In this document: positions 1 through 8,806 of the stretch, piece by piece | Layout: each line of letters opens with the position of its first letter | How positions within the stretch are numbered: position 1 is the stretch's first letter | Notes under the pieces: model-generated | Told to the model about the DNA's origin: nothing | Database searches by the model: none | What the model saw: only the letters and a program-made list of their open reading frames with translations | Program-made: the position numbers and the translations under genes | Source of the DNA: Bacteroidia bacterium | Lineage (GTDB): Bacteria > Bacteroidota > Bacteroidia > J057 | Assembly: GCA_022760475.1 (NCBI GenBank) | Contig: JALEFZ010000021.1 | Coordinates: 62,001-126,000 of the forward strand | Length of the DNA stretch: 64,000 nucleotides | Direction of reading: 5' to 3'

Positions 1-1
1 A

Positions 2-2215
2 GAATCTATTGCGCTGGCAAATGAAGGGGATACCTTGCAAATGGGATTGACAGGAACCATTTTATTGGACAGTCAACTGGTCGTTGATAAAGACCTTTAC
101 ATTTTTGGGATTGGGCCGGATACCTCAATCATCGACGCACAGGAGAAGGATCGAATTTTCCTTATTCAGGATACAACCAGTCTCTGGATCGAAGGATTTA
201 CCCTTCAGAATGGAGATTTTTCTACCTTTCTGGATGGAAGCCAAAGACCTGGTGGAGGCTTTCCAGACGGTGGTGCCATCAAAGTGTTGGGTAGCCTACA
301 CGGTAAAAATCTGGTATTTGCCTACAACAGAGCCACCTTCGGTGGTGCCCTTACCATTAGCAACGCCAACGTGGACATGACTCTCGTAGAGATGGAGAAT
401 GTCTCATTTATATACAATGTCGCAGGAGCGAGTGATGGCAATCCAGGAAATTTTGGTCAGTATGGAGGTGCCATTTTCCAATTTGGTCCCTCTGGTGGAG
501 GAACCCGTTTTGAAGCTACCAACTGTACCTTTTCCCACAACAGTTCTGTTGATAATGGAGGAGCATTCTATACCGAAGGAGAAATTACAGGGGGAACAGA
601 AGCAGAATTCACCCATTGTACTTTTGCATTCAATGAATCAGAAAGAGGAGCAGGAGTAACCAATAACAGGTTCTCAGCGGTCTTTTTCAGCCGATGCCTC
701 TTTGGTAATAACAGTGGACGTGTAGACCAGGATGTCAGAGGTTCTGTCCTCTCAAGAGGTTATAATTTACTCGAAACCATAGGTCCAAATACCCAGTGGG
801 TACCTGATATGGACTCCACAGATTTGCTGAGGGTGGAGTCGCGAATTACCGATCTTGCCTTTTTTGCTCCACTCCCAACCCATGCCCTTGGCTGTGGAAG
901 TCCAGCAGTAGATGCTGTTTTAGTGCCTACCAGCCTCACAACAGACCAGAAAGGACAATCAAGGATAGGACTTCCCGATATTGGTTCCCATGAGAAAAAT
1001 ATAGAACTGGATGGAGGGGTATATTCATTGGCAGAAAGGGGAGCTGGAAGTTTGCGCCTTGCCATAGAACTGGCCTGTGAAGGGGATACCATTTCGCTCG
1101 ACCAATTGGAGGGAAGCATTCGCCTGGAATCTACCCTTGAGATAAACAAGAGCCTCAAAATATTTGGAAATCCAACTGCCAGAATCAACCTGGATGGAGG
1201 CGATAGCCTTCGAATCATGGACATTGATAATGTCTCAAGTGAGATCCGCTGGTTTAATTTTCAACATGCCAATCCTGCCAGCTTTGGGGGTGGTGCAATT
1301 CGCAACAATGGAGAAATCGTAATTGCTTACTGTTCCTTTTTTGACAATACCGCTGTGAGCGGTGGCGCCATTGGTAACTATGGGGTAGAATCTCCAGGTA
1401 ATGGAACGGTAGTTTCAGCTACGATCAGCAATTCAAGCTTCAGCCGAAATAGGGCAAGTGTGCTAGACGGAGGGGCTGTTGACAGCAGAAGAATTGATAA
1501 GGATGTAGCGTTAGAAATGATCAACTGTACCGTTGCGAATAACTCAGCCAGCAATAAGGGGGGAGGGATCTCTAGTGAATCCTCTGGCACCATTCTTAGA
1601 AATACCCTACTAGCCTACAATACCGCCGTTGAAGGTGGGAATGATATTTTTGGAACCGGGACCAACTTTGCTGTGATGGCAGGAGGAACCAACCTCATCC
1701 AGGACAGCCTCGGTTCAGGAATCAGGCCAATGCCTGGAGTCAGAGAAGATCTTTACGGAGTAGATCCACTGCTTGATCCATTGGGGAATTATGAAGGCCC
1801 TACTTTGAGTAGAAGGTTGCAAGCTGGAAGTCCAGCAATTGATGCAGGGACAGATGATTTTGCTAGCCTGCTTCTGGGAACCGACCAAAGAGGCTTTGCC
1901 AGGATATTTGGAACTTCTATTGATATCGGTGCTTATGAATATAACCCGGCTACAAGTTCCAATTCCCTGGAAAAGGATGTTCTAAATGCTTCAATCAAAA
2001 CCTATCCCAACCCTGTAACTGAACATTGGATTTTAGAACTTAATCCTACTGCCTCGTTAAAGAACCATGAACTTCATATCCGGGATTTGACTGGAAGGAT
2101 CATAAAATCTGTTCAAATCCAAGGAGGTAAGAACCTCATTTCAATGAAAGCTCTTCCTCCAGGAATATATTTCTGGCAGTTGGGAGATTTTTCTGGAAAA
2201 ATTGTACGTCGATAA
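2..2215 (+). CDS. T9SS-secreted right-handed beta-helix-type protein, 5' partial
   Basis: The reading frame is open to the left edge, so the N-terminus lies outside the window. Two modules are visible. Each opens with a LAxxxEGDT / L-x-I-x-K-x-L-x-IFG segment (residues before 30, and about 340-380), continues with many short Asn/Gly/Ser-rich beta-helix rungs containing GGA-I and NNS motifs, and closes with a G-SPA-DA...DQRG...DIG--E element (about 285-320 and 595-640). This matches the polymorphic-outer-membrane-repeat / choice-of-anchor-Q type. The last 75 residues form a T9SS type A sorting domain starting at TYPNPV and ending GKIVRR. Inference: a large cell-surface or secreted protein exported by T9SS; ligand or substrate unknown. 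The stop overlaps the next start (TAATG), suggesting translational coupling. Confidence 0.8.
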   Translation, partial: ESIALANEGDTLQMGLTGTILLDSQLVVDKDLYIFGIGPDTSIIDAQEKDRIFLIQDTTSLWIEGFTLQNGDFSTFLDGSQRPGGGFPDGGAIKVLGSLHGKNLVFAYNRATFGGALTISNANVDMTLVEMENVSFIYNVAGASDGNPGNFGQYGGAIFQFGPSGGGTRFEATNCTFSHNSSVDNGGAFYTEGEITGGTEAEFTHCTFAFNESERGAGVTNNRFSAVFFSRCLFGNNSGRVDQDVRGSVLSRGYNLLETIGPNTQWVPDMDSTDLLRVESRITDLAFFAPLPTHALGCGSPAVDAVLVPTSLTTDQKGQSRIGLPDIGSHEKNIELDGGVYSLAERGAGSLRLAIELACEGDTISLDQLEGSIRLESTLEINKSLKIFGNPTARINLDGGDSLRIMDIDNVSSEIRWFNFQHANPASFGGGAIRNNGEIVIAYCSFFDNTAVSGGAIGNYGVESPGNGTVVSATISNSSFSRNRASVLDGGAVDSRRIDKDVALEMINCTVANNSASNKGGGISSESSGTILRNTLLAYNTAVEGGNDIFGTGTNFAVMAGGTNLIQDSLGSGIRPMPGVREDLYGVDPLLDPLGNYEGPTLSRRLQAGSPAIDAGTDDFASLLLGTDQRGFARIFGTSIDIGAYEYNPATSSNSLEKDVLNASIKTYPNPVTEHWILELNPTASLKNHELHIRDLTGRIIKSVQIQGGKNLISMKALPPGIYFWQLGDFSGKIVRR

Positions 2216-3531
2216 TGCCTGAAAACTGGGGACAGCGAATTGTGCTCCTTTTGGGACTGGGGATCATCATCTTCATGTCCTCAAACCTCAATTGGAGTCG
2301 GAAAAACAGTTGGAACTCAGTGATCACTTCAGATGCCAAGGGCTATGTAGCCTATCTTCCGGCAGTTTTTATCTTTCAGGATCCCAATTTTGGGTTCTTC
2401 GACGAGATGGAAGGGGAAAAATACTACGTAGAACGTTTCTATTATGATTACCGCCGTGAAGCCTACGGCAAAAGCATTAATAAATATTTTATCGGTGTTT
2501 CGGTGCTCTCCACTCCATTTTTTCTGGCAGGACACGCCTGGACATGGCTTACTGGAGGAGACTTGGATGGCTATTCCAAGGCCTATGTAGTTTTTCTACA
2601 TCTGGGGAGCATCTTTTACCTGGCACTAGGAATACTGTTTTTGATGAAGTTGCTACAATTGTATGAGGTCAAAGCCTGGAACCGGGTCCTGGCAGTTTTG
2701 GTCCTTACATTTGCAACGAATATCAGCTATTACATCAGCGAGGAACCTTTGATGTCCCACCTTTTCAATTTTTGCTTCATCAGTTTGTTCCTCTATGCCC
2801 TGAAGATGTATTTCCTTGATAAAAAGAACAATTTCCTATTATGGGCAGCCTTTTTTCTTGGAATGGTTACCATTCTAAGGCCAGTGAACCTATTGATTTT
2901 GGGCTTCCTTCCATTTTTGGCCGGGAGTTGGGGAGCTTTTACTTCTTTTCTGAAAGGGATTGAGATGAAAGTTTGGGGAATGGGGATTGGAATCTTTTTT
3001 CTCGTCTGTTCTCTTCAATTTGGAATGTACTATTGGCAGACGGGGCATTTTTGGGTGTACTCCTATCCTGGGGAAGGGCTTGATTTGACCAAACCCCACC
3101 TTTGGCAAAGCATGTTCAGCTACAAAAAAGGCCTGTTTGTCTATACCCCCGTTCTGTTTTTTGCCTACTTTCTTGGGATGAAATTTTTGTGGCAGGGAAG
3201 GAAATATGAATTGTTGAGCTGGAATTTATTCTTCCTCGGCTTGGCGTACATACTTTCTTCCTGGTCAAACTGGTACTATGGAGGAAGCTTCTCCTATCGG
3301 CCATTTATTGATTATTACGCCTGCTTTGGTATAGTTTTAGGCATGGGTTTGGGAGGAATAAGGGAAAAATGGAGTAGGGTAGTGCTATACAGCGCACTAT
3401 TTGTGTTTTTGGCAGTCAATCAAATACAGATTTATCAATACAGGTATGCACAAATTCCCTATGAAGGAATGACCAAAGAGAGTTATTGGGAAAATTTTCT
3501 TCGAATTGATAAAATACTTGAAAAGAAGTAG
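2215..3531 (+). CDS. Polytopic inner-membrane protein, possibly GT-C-like
   Basis: A 438-residue protein with about ten hydrophobic segments, beginning at residues 8-22 and continuing through clusters near 100-120, 130-150, 160-180, 190-205, 215-235, 255-275, 310-330, 340-355 and 375-400. A SNWYYGGSFSYRPFIDYYA stretch lies near residues 355-375. A large soluble loop with many Tyr and charged residues lies between the first two helices (about 30-85). This layout, with an aromatic luminal loop and a late W-Y-GGSF-RPFIDYY motif, resembles uncharacterised Bacteroidota membrane proteins related to GT-C mannosyl/arabinosyl transferases, but no catalytic motif can be fixed. The start overlaps the stop of the preceding T9SS gene by one base. 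A role in modifying or anchoring surface proteins is only a guess from this neighbour. Confidence 0.65.
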   Translation: MPENWGQRIVLLLGLGIIIFMSSNLNWSRKNSWNSVITSDAKGYVAYLPAVFIFQDPNFGFFDEMEGEKYYVERFYYDYRREAYGKSINKYFIGVSVLSTPFFLAGHAWTWLTGGDLDGYSKAYVVFLHLGSIFYLALGILFLMKLLQLYEVKAWNRVLAVLVLTFATNISYYISEEPLMSHLFNFCFISLFLYALKMYFLDKKNNFLLWAAFFLGMVTILRPVNLLILGFLPFLAGSWGAFTSFLKGIEMKVWGMGIGIFFLVCSLQFGMYYWQTGHFWVYSYPGEGLDLTKPHLWQSMFSYKKGLFVYTPVLFFAYFLGMKFLWQGRKYELLSWNLFFLGLAYILSSWSNWYYGGSFSYRPFIDYYACFGIVLGMGLGGIREKWSRVVLYSALFVFLAVNQIQIYQYRYAQIPYEGMTKESYWENFLRIDKILEKK

Positions 3532-3626
3532 CCATCTACTTTAGCTTCAGGTACGCTTTTGAAGGATTATTTCGTTAGCAAAGAGGGAAGTCAACATATT
3601 CAAATAACAGTGAGGAATTAAGGCTC

Positions 3627-5729
3627 ATGAAGAAGTATAAATTATTACTGGCGATTTTTTTGCTTGCTGGTTTCAGCAGTTGCCAGCTCAACCCATTCAG
3701 GGATGTAAGTTGGAATGTAGACCTGGAAGCACCATTGGCGTTTACCCAGGTAGGCATCTGGGATGTGATCTCTGATAGCTCATTCTTCGAAGAAGGCAGC
3801 GACAACAAACTGTCGATCGTCTACCGCGATACGGTTATCAACCTTCAGATCGCAGATCTGGTTGAAATTCCCGATACCACCAATTCCTTTCTGTTTACCC
3901 TTGACCCATTGGAACTGGATTCAGATACCATTCGTGAACGTCTGACCCTGGGTGCCTTTGCCAGAGACCTCGCTCAGAGTTCTGATCCCAATACTGCACA
4001 AATCGGAAACCTCATACTCGCGAATCAAGGAAATACCTTGCCGTTCGTGCCTGAATTCACAGGACAAGCTACCGACACCATTAACATTGATGCATCCGAG
4101 TTTTTTGAGTCGGCCCTTCTGGAATCAGGGGATTTGGTCATTGAGATTGAAAACCAGTTTCCATTGGGACTCAGCAATGTGATTTTCCGCATCTCCAATG
4201 CCAATCTGGGGACGGATATCGTAAGGGATACCTTTCCAAGCATTCCTTCCAGATCCACAGTCTCAGAAACTTACGACATGGCAGGACAACAAATCGAAAG
4301 CAGCCTGGCAGGTCAACTGGAAAATCTCGATGTTGATGCAGGCTTCCTGGTTCCCATCGATACCAACGATTATATAGAAATCAGGTTAGTAGCCCAAAAC
4401 TTGAAACCTGTGGAGGCTACAGCTATTTTCCCTGGTCAGACCATCTTTGATACCCTGGTTGAGAGGATTTACAATTTTCCAGGCGAATTGGCAGAGTTAT
4501 CCCTGACAAAATTGGTGGTCCGCTCGGGACAAATAAGGGCGGTGGCTACCAGCTCTGTAGAAGACAGCATCGGCTTTACCTACGAGTTGCCCAAGGCAGT
4601 AGATGCCAGTGGCGCAACACCCTCGGTCTTCGTAAAAGTTCCACCTGCCCCGGTAGGAGGGACCGTATCCACCACCGAAGTATTCCAATTGGGAGGTTTT
4701 ACCCTTGACTTAACCGGTGAGGAAAACAGTTTCAACACCCTTACAGAAAAAATTTCTGTAGACCTTATCTTTTCCGGCAACCTGGTTAGCCTGAATCAAA
4801 ATGACAGTGTTAATGTTGATTTCTCCCTGGAGAGTCTTGATCCCATTTATGTGGAAGGCTATATCGGTCGAACAGCAGTGACTTTCGAAGGGAGAGAACT
4901 CATTGACCTTTTTGACGAACTGGATGTCAGTAAAATCAAGTTTTCAGAAGCAGAGGCTTCAATAAGTTTTGCCAATTCGATCGGAGTTCCTTCTGAAGTT
5001 CTGGTAGAGGAATTCTCCGCCTTGAATACCAATAGTGGGAGCAGGGTGAAGTTGGCCAACTCCAATTTGGTAGCAGGGCCATTAAAGATTGCCTCTCCAT
5101 TGTTGCCTGATACAAATGAGGTAAAGATCACTAGTCTGGACCTTACAGCTGATAACTCTAACATCAATCCATTCATTTCCTCTCTGGCAAATGAGGTTTC
5201 TTATAATCTGACCCTGATGACCAATCCTGATGGGGAGTTTAGCCTGGACAATTTTATTACCGAAAACAGCTCCATGGATGTGGTTTTGGACTTCAAATTA
5301 CCAATGGTTGGAGTGGTTGACAGGCTGGTGATCAGAGATACAACAGATTTTTCGAGTGAGGCCATAAATTTGGACGACATCAGCTCAGGAGGTTTAAATC
5401 TTGTGGTTGAAAATGATTTTCCCTTGGAATTGACCATCACTGCCAAAGTATTGGATGAGAATATGCAACTCATAGAAACTCTCGCGGATGGAGCCATCAT
5501 AGAAGCTGCCATGGTGGATGAGAATGGCCGATTGTCTCAGGCTGCAACTTCCAGATTGAGCAAGGCATTTACGATTGAAAAATTGAACGAACTTTTGGAA
5601 GATGGACGGATGATTGTATTCGACTTTATCCTGAATACAAAACCTGATGGTGAGGCGGTTGGCTTATACACAGACTACGGTGTAAGAGCCAAACTGGTAG
5701 GTAATTTCGAATACAAAATTTCAAATTAA
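3627..5729 (+). CDS. Large exported lipoprotein of unknown function
   Basis: The N-terminus is a lipoprotein signal: KKYK, a hydrophobic core, then LAGFSSC with the lipidated Cys near residue 20. The 700-residue mature part is rich in Asp, Ser, Thr and hydrophobic beta-strand patterns (for example DTTNSFLFTLDPLELDSD) and looks like several all-beta domains. No catalytic motif or named domain is recognised. The stop is 4 bases before the next start, a gene for an exported beta-barrel-like protein, so the two are very likely co-transcribed and may act together at the outer membrane. The ATG with its adjacent signal peptide makes this start secure. Confidence 0.75.
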   Translation: MKKYKLLLAIFLLAGFSSCQLNPFRDVSWNVDLEAPLAFTQVGIWDVISDSSFFEEGSDNKLSIVYRDTVINLQIADLVEIPDTTNSFLFTLDPLELDSDTIRERLTLGAFARDLAQSSDPNTAQIGNLILANQGNTLPFVPEFTGQATDTINIDASEFFESALLESGDLVIEIENQFPLGLSNVIFRISNANLGTDIVRDTFPSIPSRSTVSETYDMAGQQIESSLAGQLENLDVDAGFLVPIDTNDYIEIRLVAQNLKPVEATAIFPGQTIFDTLVERIYNFPGELAELSLTKLVVRSGQIRAVATSSVEDSIGFTYELPKAVDASGATPSVFVKVPPAPVGGTVSTTEVFQLGGFTLDLTGEENSFNTLTEKISVDLIFSGNLVSLNQNDSVNVDFSLESLDPIYVEGYIGRTAVTFEGRELIDLFDELDVSKIKFSEAEASISFANSIGVPSEVLVEEFSALNTNSGSRVKLANSNLVAGPLKIASPLLPDTNEVKITSLDLTADNSNINPFISSLANEVSYNLTLMTNPDGEFSLDNFITENSSMDVVLDFKLPMVGVVDRLVIRDTTDFSSEAINLDDISSGGLNLVVENDFPLELTITAKVLDENMQLIETLADGAIIEAAMVDENGRLSQAATSRLSKAFTIEKLNELLEDGRMIVFDFILNTKPDGEAVGLYTDYGVRAKLVGNFEYKISN

Positions 5730-5733
5730 GATT

Positions 5734-7014
5734 TTGATGAAGTACATATTCTGTAGCATAATATTGTTGGGAATGGGGGTAAGCCTGAATGCACAAAATG
5801 CACTGCATTTGAGGTTTCGACCTGAACAAAGCGCTTCTTCATTTTACCAACCAGCCTATCTTGCCAATGAAGATAGTTCACGCTTTGAGTTTGGAAGTGA
5901 GGTATTCAACAACCTGGAATCCAATACCCTTGCCAGGGAGAACATTTTCTTGAGTGGACTGGAGTTGGATGATGCGATCAAAGCCAGAATTTTGGCAGAC
6001 CTTGGCGAAAACAATCAGTTAAGATTGGGAATAGGAGGCAAGGCAATGCTGTCTTTCAAGACAAAAGGAGGGCTTCCCATCTCCCTGCACTATGGGATCA
6101 AACAGGAAGTGTATGCCAATGTCCCCAATGCAAATACCATTGGCTTGGCATTGTATGGGAACAAAAGGTATGAAGGTGAAGTGATTTCTGATAGAGGTGT
6201 CAAGGCAGTGGTTAGCAATTTCCATGAAATCGGAATTGGATCTTCGGCAAGCTGGGACGGTTTACACATCGGTGGGCGAGTCAAATACCTGATGGGTACT
6301 TCGGGGACTTTTTTGAGTCAACTGGAGTATTCCTTGCTTACAGACACCCTAGGCACCGCCATTACAGCCAATGGCACTTATGATGCCCTCCTTTCGGGTC
6401 GAAATGGCCTTGGCGGCATAGGAATGGCCCTTGACCTTGGAGTAGTCTTCGAAATCAATGAAAAATTTACCATTCAGGCTTCCTTTTTGGATTTGGGATA
6501 CATCAATTGGAATGGAGATCAGCTCGCCAATAACTTCAGCATCGATTATGAAGGAGAACAAATCCTCGATTTGAATACCTTTCTTGACGCCCAAAGCCTC
6601 GAAGGACCTGGGGAACTTTTGGACCAAATCCTCCCGGATACAGTAGAAAACAATGAACTGATACCCATAAACTCTACCTATCATCTTGGTTTCGAGTTTT
6701 CCCCAACTGTGAATGACCACATTCAGCTATCCGTACTTGGAAGCATTCAAAGCTCAGGGACAGGAGGGGGAACTCCAATTGCCAACCTGAGCTATCAGCG
6801 AGCCATTTTTAAGGAGTTTTTCTTAGGGGTAAATGGCTTTGTGGGGGGGCTGGATGGCTTGGGAGTAGGAGCCATGGCTTCAGGAAACATTCCTTTTGGA
6901 AAGAATGAGGTGAACCTTTTCTTTCAATCACCCAACTTGCTGGGTTTGTTGAGCCCCGAGAATTATGGAGGGAGCATGCTGAGCTTTGGACTGGGCTATC
7001 GTTTAATAAAATGA
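5734..7014 (+). CDS. DUF5723-like outer-membrane beta-barrel protein
   Basis: A 426-residue protein with a cleavable signal peptide (MKYIFCSIILLGMGVSLNAQ). It then has an LHLRFRPEQSASSFYQPAYL segment and alternating amphipathic strands through to the end (FGLGYRLIK). An early 'R-P--S----PAY' motif followed by FGSEVFNNLE-type strands is typical of the DUF5723 exported barrel family of Bacteroidota; this assignment is from memory of the family. No enzymatic motif. It follows the 700-residue lipoprotein gene by 4 bases and ends just before a strong bidirectional hairpin terminator, so it is the last gene of this + strand unit. Confidence 0.65.
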   Translation: MMKYIFCSIILLGMGVSLNAQNALHLRFRPEQSASSFYQPAYLANEDSSRFEFGSEVFNNLESNTLARENIFLSGLELDDAIKARILADLGENNQLRLGIGGKAMLSFKTKGGLPISLHYGIKQEVYANVPNANTIGLALYGNKRYEGEVISDRGVKAVVSNFHEIGIGSSASWDGLHIGGRVKYLMGTSGTFLSQLEYSLLTDTLGTAITANGTYDALLSGRNGLGGIGMALDLGVVFEINEKFTIQASFLDLGYINWNGDQLANNFSIDYEGEQILDLNTFLDAQSLEGPGELLDQILPDTVENNELIPINSTYHLGFEFSPTVNDHIQLSVLGSIQSSGTGGGTPIANLSYQRAIFKEFFLGVNGFVGGLDGLGVGAMASGNIPFGKNEVNLFFQSPNLLGLLSPENYGGSMLSFGLGYRLIK

Positions 7015-7026
7015 ATTCAAAAATAG

Positions 7027-7064
7027 AATGAGCCAAGCATTTTGATATGCTTGGCTCATTTTTT
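7027..7064. terminator. Bidirectional intrinsic terminator
   Basis: A perfect 14-bp stem (AATGAGCCAAGCAT at 7027-7040 with its complement at 7047-7060), a 6-base loop and a run of T follow the stop of the barrel gene. A-rich sequence on the other side gives the reverse strand a T-rich tail too. It sits between convergent genes. Confidence 0.85.
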
Positions 7065-7087
7065 ATGGATAATTCTGGATGGGTGGA

Positions 7088-8131
7088 TTACCTACCTACA
7101 TATTCCCCATCTCTAAACTGCCCAATAATGGTCTTACCGCTTGAATAAGTCATTTTTCCATGACCGTTGGGTTTGTCCATGTACCAACTTCCTTCATAGG
7201 TATTTCCTGATTTTTTGAAGCTCATTTTTCCAAATCCCTGCCTTCTGCCTCTGGTGAAATCGCCTTCGTAAACATCTCCATTCTTGTAGGTCATTTTGCC
7301 TGTGCCGTCATAGAATCCGCGCTTGAAAGTGCCGGAGTAAATTCCTTCTTCTGCCTGTGAATTACCCTTTCCTGTACATTCATTTTCCTGCCATACACCC
7401 TTGATCTCACGACCATTAATGTTGTAGACACCTTCTCCATAACGTCTTCCATCCCTCCAACTTCCGTTGTAAATGGTCGTGATACCATCCTTTTCGTGCT
7501 TCCAATAGCCTTTGCCATGGTATTTCCCTAGCAAGAATTCCCCTCTGTATTCTTCGTATTGGTCAGGTCCACTGATGACCAGGTATCCTTGTCCATGCTT
7601 TAGGCCTTTGAGCCAGTCTCCGGTGTAAGAAATATCGTCTTTCATCATTTGGCCATGGCCTTGAACGATCCCATTGGTGAACTCACCTTCATAAATGCTG
7701 CCATCCGCGTATTTATAAACTCCCTTGCCCTGGCGTTGATCGTGGTACCATTCTCCCTCATAGTAATCACCACTTTTGAACTTCATGCTGCCTCGGCCAT
7801 GCATGTGGTTTTCACGCCATTGGCCATTGTAGACATTGCCATTTTTGAAGTAGTACCTTCCAAAGCCCTCCTTGCGACCACTGATGAATTCACCCACATA
7901 TAAGGTATCACCATAGGGGTCCAATAAGATTCCCCTGCCATTTAATTGGCCATCCTTGATTCCTCCAATGTAAACTGAACCTTTTCTGTATCGAATGGTG
8001 TCAGGGGTAGTAGTAAAAAAACCTTTGCTAACAGCCTGATTTTTCTTCTTGCTGAACTTTTTGTTTTGGCCCTGAACCGCAACTTGGCTAAATGAAAATA
8101 TGATTATCAATAAAAAATAAAATACTCTCAT
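7088..8131 (-). CDS. Exported MORN-repeat protein
   Basis: 347 residues with a signal peptide (about residues 1-21, ending VAVQGQ), then a basic segment, then about a dozen tandem MORN repeats of about 23 residues (YxGxWxxGxxxGxGxxxxxxG pattern, for example YEGEWYHDQRQGKG and YEGSWYMDKPNGHG) filling the rest of the protein. MORN repeats form an extended beta-sheet rod used for protein or lipid contacts; no catalytic domain is fused here. The signal peptide implies a periplasmic or surface location. It is transcribed convergently to the barrel gene and stands alone. Start secure from the signal peptide. Confidence 0.85.
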   Translation of the reverse strand: MRVFYFLLIIIFSFSQVAVQGQNKKFSKKKNQAVSKGFFTTTPDTIRYRKGSVYIGGIKDGQLNGRGILLDPYGDTLYVGEFISGRKEGFGRYYFKNGNVYNGQWRENHMHGRGSMKFKSGDYYEGEWYHDQRQGKGVYKYADGSIYEGEFTNGIVQGHGQMMKDDISYTGDWLKGLKHGQGYLVISGPDQYEEYRGEFLLGKYHGKGYWKHEKDGITTIYNGSWRDGRRYGEGVYNINGREIKGVWQENECTGKGNSQAEEGIYSGTFKRGFYDGTGKMTYKNGDVYEGDFTRGRRQGFGKMSFKKSGNTYEGSWYMDKPNGHGKMTYSSGKTIIGQFRDGEYVGR

Positions 8132-8286
8132 GGTCTTGTATTTTAGAATGAGAACAAAAACCTATATTCAAATCAAAAAAACCAACCTCCATGCGCCTTC
8201 TGACAATACGACTGGGTTTCCTGTAAAAAATTGGCCGCCAATATAATGCCAACTATTTTCGTTCTTATCGCGTAAGAAATATTGGA

Positions 8287-8319
8287 TTTGGAGAGAAACA
8301 TATATATTGTTTATATTTG
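8287..8319 (+). promoter_or_regulatory. Candidate Bacteroidota-type promoter of the divIC-like gene
   Basis: TTTG at 8287-8290 and TATATTTG at 8312-8319 fit the -33 TTTG / -7 TAnnTTTG pattern known for Bacteroidota sigma factors, with a 21-base spacer. They lie about 25 bases before the ATG at 8345. The match is in AT-rich DNA, so chance is possible. Confidence 0.4.
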
Positions 8320-8344
8320 AGTTAAAATATTTTGTTACTAAACT

Positions 8345-8665
8345 ATGGGCGTAGCATCCAATTTATTCCAACGAATTTTCCAAAGGCTTGCAAAGACAGC
8401 AGGGACTAAATATTTCCTTGTACTTGTCCTTGCCGGTATCTGGATGCTTACCTTTGACAGATATAATCTCGTCTCTCAGCAGAGGGTTGATAATCAGATT
8501 TCCCAATACCAAAATGACATTGCCCATTACAACAATGCCATCAAAGAGCTCAATCAGGAGTCAGCAAGACTTTTTAGCAATGAGCAGGCATTAGAGCAAT
8601 ATGTCCGGGAAAAATATTACATGAAGAAGTCTGGAGAGGATGTTTTTGTCATTGTAAACGAGTAA
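8345..8665 (+). CDS. Septum formation initiator family protein (DivIC/FtsB-like)
   Basis: A 106-residue bitopic protein: a short basic cytoplasmic N-terminus, one transmembrane helix (about residues 24-41, FLVLVLAGIWMLTFD), then a periplasmic coiled coil (about 48-85) with Leu/Ile heptads and a YVREKYYMKKSGEDVF tail. The R-E-K-Y-x-M-K-K/P-x-E--V signature is typical of DivIC/FtsB. These proteins bridge FtsQ and FtsL in the divisome and regulate septal peptidoglycan synthesis. It precedes asnS by 141 bases on the same strand. Whether to call it divIC or ftsB cannot be settled from sequence alone. Confidence 0.8.
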   Translation: MGVASNLFQRIFQRLAKTAGTKYFLVLVLAGIWMLTFDRYNLVSQQRVDNQISQYQNDIAHYNNAIKELNQESARLFSNEQALEQYVREKYYMKKSGEDVFVIVNE

Positions 8666-8716
8666 CCCACCTCATCTCAGTAATTCCGCTTCGAAAGTAT
8701 ATTTCGCTTGATTAAA

Positions 8717-8764
8717 GCAACTCGGAAAGCTATTTTAGCTGCCCGAGTTGTCTGCATATTGCAG
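8717..8764 (+). promoter_or_regulatory. Two adjacent hairpins in the asnS leader
   Basis: The 8-bp stem CAACTCGG (8718-8725) with CCGAGTTG (8743-8750) encloses an inner AGCT/AGCT pair. It is immediately followed by a second small stem, CTGCA-TAT-TGCAG (8752-8764). No T-run follows, so this is not a standard terminator. It could be a processing site or leader structure between the divIC-like gene and asnS. Function unknown. Confidence 0.4.
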
Positions 8765-8806
8765 GTATCGTAAACAATCAATTTTTAATAATCCATAATT
8801 TCCAAA

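Noticed and set aside
8717-8764. T-box riboswitch in front of asnS
   Set aside because: No T-box consensus and T-boxes are not expected in Bacteroidota.
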